Part shown: positions 1 to 5,107 of the stretch, one piece after another
Position numbering within the stretch: the stretch's first letter is position 1
How the letters are laid out: each line of letters starts with the position of its first letter
Assembly (NCBI GenBank): GCA_964528095.1
Contig: CAZGSG010000329.1
Location: 1-6,641 of the forward strand
Length of the DNA: 6,641 nt
Reading direction: 5' to 3'
DNA from: CAZGSG01 sp964528095
GTDB lineage: Bacteria; Bacteroidota; Bacteroidia; Chitinophagales; Chitinophagaceae
Made by a program: the position numbers and the translations under genes
Notes under the pieces: model-generated
What the model saw: the letters and a program-made list of their open reading frames with translations, nothing else
Told to the model about the DNA's origin: nothing
The model's database searches: none

Positions 1-75
1 TTTCTGACGTTATTGATACTGCCTTTTACAGCCTGGGCTTATGTACAATTAAAGCCTCAATTGGATAAACTGTAG
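1..75 (+). CDS. Possible C-terminal tail of a membrane protein (partial, 5' end outside window)
   Basis: Frame 1 is open from the first base to a TAG at 73-75 and reads as 24 residues: a hydrophobic stretch (FLTLLILPFTAWAYV) followed by a short polar tail (QLKPQLDKL). That is the pattern of a last membrane helix with a cytoplasmic end. The stop lies 29 bp before the -33 element of the next gene's promoter, which fits a same-strand neighbour ending here. Frame 3 is also open to position 68, so the reading frame is not certain and no family can be named from so little. Confidence 0.35.
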   Translation, partial: FLTLLILPFTAWAYVQLKPQLDKL

Positions 76-103
76 GTTTTGTGGGAAACAAGCTGCCAAA
101 ACA

Positions 104-135
104 TTTGAAAGAGTTTCCCCTGAGCCATACATTTG
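104..135 (+). promoter_or_regulatory. Bacteroidota-type promoter (TTTG-N20-TAnnTTTG)
   Basis: TTTG at 104-107 is followed after 20 nt by TACATTTG at 128-135, an exact match to the -33/-7 consensus TTTG...TAnnTTTG of the Bacteroidota primary sigma factor. Transcription would begin near 140, giving a leader of about 20 nt before the ATG at 162. It is the only full two-part match I found in the window, and it decides the start of the downstream gene, because a GTG at 81 lies upstream of it. Confidence 0.7.
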
Positions 136-161
136 CCAGGTATTTATGCATACTGAAACCT

Positions 162-1286
162 ATGATTAAAGCAACTGGTAATGTGTATCCTCTACTGATC
201 AGAGTAAGTGTTATTGTGTTGCTCTTACTTATCTTCTCTCCTGTCTTTTCCCAATCAAAAAAAAACACTCTCTTTTCAAATACATCTGTCGGTATACAGG
301 GACATTATGGATCATTCCTGATAAACAAAGCAAAAGCAGAATATATCCGCGATTCCTATACCTCGCTTGCGGAAATATATTTCCAGAAACAAACAGCCGG
401 CAGCAGGCATTGGGAGCGATCACACAAACTGCCGCAATGGGGATTCAGTTATATCTATGGCAATACCGGCAGCAGAAAATATATTGGCAACCTGCATGCC
501 ATCTCGGCTTATATCACAGCCCCATTGATCAGGAAAGCAAATTACCAGATGGGTTTCCGGCTGGGTGCTGGTCCCGGGTGGGTAAACAAACCTTTCGATA
601 TACATACCAATCCAAAGAATACATTGATCGGCACCAGGCTGAATGCCTATATACTGATGATGCTGCAAAATGAGTTCCGGTTATCCCCCAGGCTTTCAGT
701 CAATGCCGGTCTTAGCTTTATCCATGTATCAAATGGTGGCACAAGTTTACCAAATCTTGGATTGAATACTCCTGCTATCAGTGCCGGCCTACGATACTCT
801 TTTGAAAAAGAAATAGAAGCGCCCGATGAAAAACAAAGAGATAGTTTTAATAACAAGATCAACTATAGATTATTTACATCCATAGGCGTGAAACAGGCTC
901 CCTGGATTGGCGGTAAACATTATCTCATCAATGTACTGCAGGCGGAAGCTGCCAGGAGGTTTGCAGCTAATCATGTATACGGAGCCGGTCTAATTCTTTA
1001 TTATAACCGTTCGCTGGAATTCGATCCGTTGGAAACACCTGCTGATCAGAAAAATAAAAAAAGACTACAGGCTGGCATATATGGTTTTTATGAACATTTC
1101 TTTGGCAAACTATCCATCCCTTTGCAGGCCGGAGCTTATATATACAACCGTGACCGTTTCCCTTTTCTTTTCCAGCAATTTGGGTTTAAAGTACAGGTAA
1201 GCAAACACCTGAATACCGGGGTATTATTAAAAATACATTCCGGCCAGGCTGATTTTATTCATACCGGTATCGGTTATACTTTTTAA
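162..1286 (+). CDS. PagL-like acyloxyacyl hydrolase / outer-membrane beta-barrel protein
   Basis: The product has 374 residues. Residues 1 to about 31 form a signal peptide: MIKATGNVYP, a run of Ile/Val/Leu, then a likely cut after SPVFS. The rest alternates aromatic and polar residues like beta-strands and ends in GIGYTF, the C-terminal Phe typical of outer-membrane barrels. The motif FIHVSNGGTSLPNLGLN (about residues 186-202) matches the active-site region of PagL lipid A 3-O-deacylase, with His188 and Ser190 in the catalytic positions. PagL removes the acyl chain at position 3 of lipid A in the outer membrane. By my alignment the third catalytic residue (Glu140 of Pseudomonas PagL) is Asn202 here, so the activity is uncertain. 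The protein is about twice PagL length; the C-terminal half carries extra predicted strands. The frame also opens at a GTG at 81, but that would put 27 residues before the signal peptide and lies upstream of the promoter. It is probably cotranscribed with the lipoprotein gene 5 nt downstream. Confidence 0.75.
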   Translation: MIKATGNVYPLLIRVSVIVLLLLIFSPVFSQSKKNTLFSNTSVGIQGHYGSFLINKAKAEYIRDSYTSLAEIYFQKQTAGSRHWERSHKLPQWGFSYIYGNTGSRKYIGNLHAISAYITAPLIRKANYQMGFRLGAGPGWVNKPFDIHTNPKNTLIGTRLNAYILMMLQNEFRLSPRLSVNAGLSFIHVSNGGTSLPNLGLNTPAISAGLRYSFEKEIEAPDEKQRDSFNNKINYRLFTSIGVKQAPWIGGKHYLINVLQAEAARRFAANHVYGAGLILYYNRSLEFDPLETPADQKNKKRLQAGIYGFYEHFFGKLSIPLQAGAYIYNRDRFPFLFQQFGFKVQVSKHLNTGVLLKIHSGQADFIHTGIGYTF

Positions 1287-1291
1287 GATCT

Positions 1292-2026
1292 ATGAAGCAA
1301 CTATTTTATTCCGCTTGTTTTATCTTTTTGCTCGCAGCAATAAACAGTTGCAAAAAGCCTGGCTGCTTTGGTGAAGCAGGAAAAATAACCACGGTTACGC
1401 GTCCATTAGCTGCTTTCAGTCAACTCATACTGAATGACAATATCGACCTGGTACTTACGCAGGGGAATAATGAAAGTATGACCATTGAATCACCCGAAAA
1501 TATTCAACCAAATATCTCCGGGGATATTTCAGGCGGCATACTTACGATCTCCAATAAAACAGACTGCCGCTGGTTACGGAAGCCTGGTGAAAAGATCACA
1601 GTTCATCTTCAGTTCAGGGATCTTCAAAAGATAGATTACCGGGGCAGCGGCAATATCAGTAATACCGATACCATAAAAGTGGACGCGCTGCAAATTGAAA
1701 CAGCGTTGGGCGCCGGTGATATTGAACTGACGGTAAATAACCGGTATACCGGTGCTTATATTTTCCAGGAAAGCGCCGGCATTACGCTGCATGGCAAGTC
1801 GGAAACCTGTTTTACTTATACTAACTCAAGAGGAACTGCTGATCTCGGTGATCTTGAAGTAAAAAAGATGGTCATTGAATATGGAGGCCTGGCAGACACT
1901 AAGGTAAATGTGACCGATGAGCTGGATGCGATCATCTATTATAAGGGAAATATTCTTTATAAAGGAAACCCCGTTATCACGCGTTCGCAATATTATAGTT
2001 CAGGCAGGGTGATTAAAACGCCCTGA
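1292..2026 (+). CDS. Head-GIN-domain (DUF2807) putative lipoprotein
   Basis: The product has 244 residues. It begins MKQLFYSACFIFLLAAINSC, a short signal peptide ending in a lipobox-like AINSC with Cys20 as the lipidation site; Asn at -2 is unusual. The residues after Cys (KKPGCFGE) do not look like the acidic surface-export signal of Bacteroidota, so a periplasm-facing lipoprotein is inferred. Residues about 35-230 have the repeating short strands of DUF2807, the putative auto-transporter adhesin head GIN domain: 'F..LILNDNIDLVLTQG' early, then IDYRGSGNI and IETALGAGDIEL, with glycine turns typical of a right-handed beta-helix. The biochemical role of this domain is not established. It starts 5 nt after the PagL-like gene and very likely shares its promoter. 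Its TGA lies one base from the stop of the convergent flavoprotein gene, so any terminator must lie inside that gene. Confidence 0.8.
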   Translation: MKQLFYSACFIFLLAAINSCKKPGCFGEAGKITTVTRPLAAFSQLILNDNIDLVLTQGNNESMTIESPENIQPNISGDISGGILTISNKTDCRWLRKPGEKITVHLQFRDLQKIDYRGSGNISNTDTIKVDALQIETALGAGDIELTVNNRYTGAYIFQESAGITLHGKSETCFTYTNSRGTADLGDLEVKKMVIEYGGLADTKVNVTDELDAIIYYKGNILYKGNPVITRSQYYSSGRVIKTP

Positions 2027-2027
2027 T

Positions 2028-3251
2028 TCACTTGCTGGCAATAGACCTGGCGGCGATAAACCCGCTTGTCCATGCATGCTGAAAATTAAAGCCCCCTGTT
2101 ACGCCATCTACATCTATTATCTCGCCCGCAAAATAAACGCCTTTCCTTATTTTGCTTTCCATAGTATTGGCATCGAGTTCATTTAGTTTTACTCCACCTG
2201 CCGTTACAAATTCTTCTTTGAAAGTGGTTTTTCCTTTCACAGCAAACTCAGCTGCGCATAAATTACGGACCAGTTTATTTTGTTCTTTTGCAGGTATGTC
2301 TGCCCATCTTCTTTCGGCATCGATACCTGATTGCTCAGCAATAAATTCCCATAATCTTTGTGGCAGGCCAAACGGATTTTTATGATATACTTTTTGGGCA
2401 GCAATGCTGAAACGCAATGTCTGTAATTTTTCTTTCAATGCCTGTTCATTGAATTCCGGCAACCAGTTCAGCAAAATGGAGAATTGCCAATTGATAGCTG
2501 CCAGTTCCCTGGCACCCCATGCGCTTAGTTTGAGTATGGCGGGACCACTCATCCCCCAGTGTGTGATCAGTAAAGCCCCCTCCTGTTCCAGTTTGCTGCC
2601 CATGATCTTTACCCGCGCGTTGGGTACGCTTACTCCCATCAGTTTAGTAATAGGATGACCCGGCATATTAAATGTAAATAGTGACGGAACAGGTGGTTCG
2701 AAACTATGTCCCAGTTTCTCCAGCCATTCATACATGGCGGATTTGGGATAACCCCCACAGGCCACACAGATATGATCAGCGATAATGCTATGATCTCCGG
2801 CCATAAGAATCTTCCATTTATCGTCTAGCGGTTCCAGGGCTTTCACTTCGGTACTTGTCTTTACTGTCACATTGTATTTATCTGCTTCCCGCATCAGGCA
2901 ATCAATGATCGTTTGTGAAGTATTGCTGACCGGGAACATCCTCCCATCGTCTTCTGCTTTAAGCCGTACTCCCCGCTCTTCAAACCAACTGATCGTATCT
3001 GTTGTAAAAAACTGGTGAAAGGTTTTTTTAATAAAATTAGTGCCGCGTGGATATTTCCTGATCATGTCCGCGATCTCAAAACAGGCATGCGTAACATTAC
3101 AACGCCCTCCCCCGCTTACTTTTACCTTCGACAGCAGCTTACTGGTTTTTTCCAGGATGGTCACCTGCAATGAGGGATCCAGCCGGGCCGCATTTACCGC
3201 GCAGAAAAAGCCCGCCGCCCCACCACCAATAATTACCAGTTTTTTTGACAC
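2028..3251 (-). CDS. HI0933/YhiN-family NAD(P)/FAD-dependent oxidoreductase
   Basis: The product has 407 residues, the usual length of this family. At the N-terminus is a Rossmann FAD-binding fold: VIIGGGAAG (residues 6-14) with the strand-end acidic residue Glu34 in TILEK for the ribose. The family signature KVSGGGRCNVT lies at 44-54, then GRMFPVS near 103-109, THWGMSGPAIL at 230-240, and the C-terminal flavin-contacting FAGEIIDVDGVTGGFNFQ at 374-391. These are hallmarks of the HI0933-like (YhiN/BaiN-type) flavoproteins; the physiological substrate of most members is unknown, so no reaction is assigned. It has no signal peptide and should be cytosolic. The start is GTG at 3251: an in-frame TAA lies 9 nt upstream and the next Met would remove the Rossmann motif. 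It is divergent from the papain-like gene and convergent, with a 1-nt gap, on the head-GIN gene. No canonical promoter was found upstream. Confidence 0.9.
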   Translation of the reverse strand: MSKKLVIIGGGAAGFFCAVNAARLDPSLQVTILEKTSKLLSKVKVSGGGRCNVTHACFEIADMIRKYPRGTNFIKKTFHQFFTTDTISWFEERGVRLKAEDDGRMFPVSNTSQTIIDCLMREADKYNVTVKTSTEVKALEPLDDKWKILMAGDHSIIADHICVACGGYPKSAMYEWLEKLGHSFEPPVPSLFTFNMPGHPITKLMGVSVPNARVKIMGSKLEQEGALLITHWGMSGPAILKLSAWGARELAAINWQFSILLNWLPEFNEQALKEKLQTLRFSIAAQKVYHKNPFGLPQRLWEFIAEQSGIDAERRWADIPAKEQNKLVRNLCAAEFAVKGKTTFKEEFVTAGGVKLNELDANTMESKIRKGVYFAGEIIDVDGVTGGFNFQHAWTSGFIAARSIASK

Positions 3252-3308
3252 CTTATTTTTTTACAAAGAAAGTTGAATTTTAATTAACTACGTTTACAGG
3301 ACGTTTCA

Positions 3309-3411
3309 AATTCAAAATGCAAAATTAAAAATTAAAAAATGCGTGATGAATTGAAGTTTTTTTCAACTTACCGTGAGCTATTTTTGAATTTTTAATTTTG
3401 AATTTTGAATT
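3309..3411. repeat. AT-rich 31-nt inverted repeat in a divergent promoter region
   Basis: The arms are 3309-3339 and 3381-3411. The reverse complement of the right arm matches the left arm at 29 of 31 positions, around a 41-nt centre. The centre holds a smaller inverted repeat TTGAA/TTCAA (3351-3355, 3362-3366). The arms are built from AATTCAAAA and AAAATTAAAAATT blocks. Each arm contains TAATTTTG, a match to the Bacteroidota -7 element, pointing outwards to the gene on its side (plus 3393-3400; minus 3327-3320), but neither has TTTG at -33. It may be a mobile palindromic element, a regulatory site or both. I see no target-site duplication. Confidence 0.75.
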
Positions 3412-3449
3412 AAAGTATACGGCTTGGTTTATTGGCAAATTTCTATCTT

Positions 3450-4040
3450 ATGGCAGAATCTATCACCAAAAAACAACTAAAGGAATTACCAGTTATACGG
3501 TATGAAAAGATCCGCGATCATTTAAAGACCGGGCACCTGTTCTTTAGCTCGGGTAGTTATCTTTTTTCAGGTGTTATACAGAAATTGACCAAGAGTGTCT
3601 GGAGTCATGTAGCGATCATCTACACCGATAATGAATTAAAAAGAGTGATGGTACTGGAAGCGGAGCCATATGTAGGCATTCGGTTGATGCCGCTCTCCAA
3701 ATACCTCTATGATTATAAAGGTAAGCGACGCCCTTATAAGGGGCAGATCGTACTGGCAAAGTTCAACTTCGACCTCGAACAGGAAAAACTCAACAAAGCC
3801 ATTAGCTTTGGATTGGATGCATTGACACGACCTTATGATAACAAAGAGATCGTACGCATCATGATGCGCATTCTTTTTCGCATAGGTAAAAGAGAAAAGA
3901 ACCGCAATTATATCTGTTCTGAACTGGTAAGAGATTCTTTCTCCAAAGCGGGTGTAGTGTTTCGCCTGAATGATAGCTATATCAGCCCTCAGGAAATATG
4001 GAAGGACCCCAGGATAGAAATCAAGTACAGGATATTATAG
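3450..4040 (+). CDS. YiiX/YebB-like permuted papain-fold (NlpC/P60 superfamily) hydrolase
   Basis: The product has 196 residues from the ATG at 3450; the frame also opens at a TTG at 3432 (six more residues), which is less likely. The order of motifs fits the circularly permuted NlpC/P60 class: GHLFFSSGSYLFSGVIQ (about 28-44), then WSHVAIIY with putative catalytic His53, then VLEAEPYVGIRL, RPYDNKEI (127-134), and NYICSELVRDSF with putative nucleophile Cys156. In this class the His precedes the Cys, the reverse of ordinary papain. Characterised relatives are cysteine amidases or acyl-transfer enzymes acting on peptides, peptidoglycan or lipids; the substrate here cannot be told. No signal peptide or membrane segment is visible, so a cytosolic place is likely, which argues against periplasmic wall hydrolysis. 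It stands alone: divergent from the flavoprotein and followed by a gene-free repeat region. Confidence 0.75.
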   Translation: MAESITKKQLKELPVIRYEKIRDHLKTGHLFFSSGSYLFSGVIQKLTKSVWSHVAIIYTDNELKRVMVLEAEPYVGIRLMPLSKYLYDYKGKRRPYKGQIVLAKFNFDLEQEKLNKAISFGLDALTRPYDNKEIVRIMMRILFRIGKREKNRNYICSELVRDSFSKAGVVFRLNDSYISPQEIWKDPRIEIKYRIL

Positions 4041-4151
4041 AATAATGCCCCCCTGTATGAATCCTCCGGAACATAGAAATAAGCCCGCAGATGGTTTTAG
4101 ATTTTAGCTTTCTAAATCAGGTTTGATTAAGGGATTGTTGTTTGCTTTAGG

Positions 4152-4188
4152 AAAATCAAGTCCCGGAGGGACTGCCTGTTTATAGCAA
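4152..4188 (-). repeat. REP-like element, copy A (inverted)
   Basis: Perfect hairpin AGTCCC-GGA-GGGACT at 4159-4173: 6-bp stem, 3-nt loop. On the minus strand it is preceded by TTGCTATAAACAGGC (4188-4174), almost the same flank that precedes copies D and E on the plus strand, so this copy is inverted relative to them. Confidence 0.8.
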
Positions 4189-4209
4189 TTAGTCAGATAT
4201 AGTGGGCTG

Positions 4210-4240
4210 AGCTCCGGCGGAGCTTCCTGTTTGGTATTTT
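4210..4240 (-). repeat. REP-like element, copy B (inverted)
   Basis: Perfect hairpin AGCTCC-GGC-GGAGCT at 4210-4224. The minus-strand flank reads AATACCAAACAGGA, a diverged form of the ATAAACAG flank, giving the same orientation as copy A. Its hairpin begins 51 nt after that of copy A. Confidence 0.75.
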
Positions 4241-4276
4241 TCTAATACTCATTATGCGCAACCAGGCTCTATCTTG

Positions 4277-4330
4277 TTTGCTGAGATACAATGGGAAACT
4301 CCTGCGGAGTTCAGGTCATTTCAATTTGTC
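4277..4330 (+). repeat. REP-like element, copy C (52-nt tandem unit 1)
   Basis: Perfect hairpin AACTCC-TGC-GGAGTT at 4297-4311. The left flank TTTGCTGAGATACAATGG is diverged. The right flank CAGGTCATTTCAATTTGTC aligns with AGGTTTTTTGTAATTTGAT of copy D. Confidence 0.75.
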
Positions 4331-4382
4331 GCTTTGCTATAAACAGAAGGCCCCGCTGGGGCCAGGTTTTTTGTAATTTGAT
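4331..4382 (+). repeat. REP-like element, copy D (52-nt tandem unit 2)
   Basis: Left flank GCTTTGCTATAAACAGAA, perfect hairpin GGCCCC-GCT-GGGGCC at 4349-4363, right flank AGGTTTTTTG. The strong GC stem plus a six-T run makes this copy also look like an intrinsic terminator on the plus strand. It lies about 310 nt after the stop of the papain-like gene and could end its transcript. Confidence 0.8.
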
Positions 4383-4432
4383 GTTTTGCTATAAATAGGT
4401 AGCCCCTTTGGGGGTGAAGTATGAGGTTCGAT
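4383..4432 (+). repeat. REP-like element, copy E (52-nt tandem unit 3)
   Basis: Left flank GTTTTGCTATAAATAGGT is nearly that of copy D. The hairpin AGCCCC-TTT-GGGGGT at 4401-4415 has one G/G mismatch. The right flank GAAGTATGAGGTTCGAT recurs at the decayed copy near map. Hairpins of C, D and E start at 4297, 4349 and 4401, exactly 52 nt apart. Confidence 0.8.
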
Positions 4433-4480
4433 AGGGTTGTGATAAATAAGAAGTCAATATATAAACTGCAGTTACCAATT

Positions 4481-4606
4481 ATTTTCACGCGGTGAAAATC
4501 TTCTGTTAGCTCTTTTCTACGATATTCTGAATGTATAATCAGGTTGAATACTCCTTAGCTCATTTTCTCTGTTGGCTACTATAGAACTTAACCTCACCAA
4601 ATGGAA
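4481..4606 (+). repeat. Composite palindromic module, direct copy 1
   Basis: It starts with the hairpin ATTTTCAC-GCG-GTGAAAAT (4481-4499, 8-bp stem, 3-nt loop). Then come TCTGTTAGCTC, GAATGTATAAT, ACTCCTTAGCTC (4550-4561), TCTCTGTTGGCT, CTACTATAGAACTTAA (4576-4591) and ATGGAA (4601-4606). The same elements recur in the same order at 4776-4966. Confidence 0.7.
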
Positions 4607-4647
4607 TTGTATAATTCTCTCCGTAAACTTAAAACATAGGTAAGAGC

Positions 4648-4755
4648 TTTCACGCAGAGCTAAGGAGTAAATGAGATAAGGGAGAGCTGAGCTATTTGTT
4701 TATTCTTTATTTGTATGAACGGATGAGCTAAGGAGATTTTTCACTACGTGAAAAA
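4648..4755 (-). repeat. Composite palindromic module, inverted part
   Basis: Read on the minus strand this begins with the hairpin TTTTTCAC-GTA-GTGAAAAA (4755-4737) followed directly by TCTCCTTAGCTCAT. Further on it has CCCTTATCTC, a second ACTCCTTAGCTC (4668-4657) and TGCGTGAAAGC. The 12-mer GAGCTAAGGAGT at 4657-4668 is a perfect inverted match to 4550-4561 of copy 1. Confidence 0.65.
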
Positions 4756-4775
4756 CAATCGTTGATCAGGGTGCT

Positions 4776-4966
4776 GTTTTCACGTCAGTGAAAACGCTCT
4801 GTTAACTCTTTATTTCAACCGATAATAAATGTATAAATAGCCTGGCTATTCCTTAGCTCCTTATCTCTGTTAGCTCTGTGCGAAACCTGTTGCTGTGTTA
4901 GTGATGCAGGAACAAGAAAAACAATTCTTCAATCTCTATTATAGAACTTAAGTTATATTAATGGAA
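4776..4966 (+). repeat. Composite palindromic module, direct copy 2 (with insertion)
   Basis: Hairpin GTTTTCAC-GTCA-GTGAAAAC (4776-4795), then TCTGTTAACTC, AAATGTATAAATAG, TTCCTTAGCTCC, TTATCTCTGTTAGCTC, CTATTATAGAACTTAA (4936-4951) and ATGGAA (4961-4966). The hairpins of copies 1 and 2 are 295 nt apart but the right ends are 360 nt apart. Copy 2 therefore holds about 65 extra nt, falling near 4880-4935. Confidence 0.7.
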
Positions 4967-5004
4967 ACAGAATGACTATTCTAAAATACGCCGCGCGAAA
5001 ACCG

Positions 5005-5049
5005 TTACAAATATTTAGCGTCTTCGGGGCATGGAGTATGCGGTTCGAT
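5005..5049 (+). repeat. REP-like element, decayed copy F next to map
   Basis: The stretch TTACAAATATTTAGC, then GTCTTCGGGGC, then GGAGTATGCGGTTCGAT aligns end to end with copy E, including a 15-nt block AGTATG(C/A)GGTTCGAT with one mismatch (5035-5049 against 4418-4432). The stem (AGCGTC/GGGGCA around TTC) is eroded, keeping only some Watson-Crick and G-U pairs. Confidence 0.55.
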
Positions 5050-5107
5050 TACCCGTTTGCAAATACGAACCCGGGATTAATAATATCTAACGGAATAGTT
5101 GATTCTC

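Larger units (their letters stand above)
4041..5107. other. Gene-free convergent intergenic region rich in palindromic repeats
   Basis: These 1067 bp lie between the stop codons of the papain-like gene (plus) and map (minus). No open frame here has the length or composition of a gene, and infA, which often follows map, is absent. The content is two families of short palindromes: REP-like elements at 4152-4432 with a decayed copy at 5005-5049, and a composite TTTTCAC/CCTTAGCTC module from 4481 to 4966. Between 5041 and 5075 there are small inverted repeats (GGTTCG/CGAACC and the palindrome TTTGCAAA), but no U-run follows in the map direction, so I do not call a terminator there. Confidence 0.85.

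Noticed and set aside
83..118. GGGAAAC/GTTTCCC inverted repeat around the -33 element as an operator
   Set aside because: The arms are only 7 nt with a 22-nt gap; this could easily arise by chance and no second site supports it.
3432..3449. TTG at 3432 as start of the papain-like gene
   Set aside because: It adds only six residues; an ATG at 3450 in the same frame is the simpler start.
4100..4118. GATTTTAG-CTTT-CTAAATC as a terminator of the papain-like gene
   Set aside because: The stem is AT-rich with a bulge and lacks a following U-run; too weak to call.
4152..4432. Regular 52-nt spacing suggesting a CRISPR array
   Set aside because: There is no constant repeat with variable spacers: the hairpins vary, the flanks are semi-conserved, the orientation flips, and no cas gene is present.
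5021..5049. TCTTCGGGGCA resembling the first block of an FMN riboswitch
   Set aside because: The following conserved blocks are missing, it does not lead into a riboflavin gene on either strand, and the stretch is better explained as a decayed copy of the REP-like family.
5041..5072. GGTTCG/CGAACC inverted repeat as a terminator for map
   Set aside because: The stem is only 6 bp with an 18-nt loop and no U-run follows in the minus direction.
5040..5075. GGTTCGAT resembling a tRNA T-arm, with possible tRNA or tmRNA end
   Set aside because: No acceptor, D or anticodon arm could be built, and the same GGTTCGAT occurs in repeat copy E.
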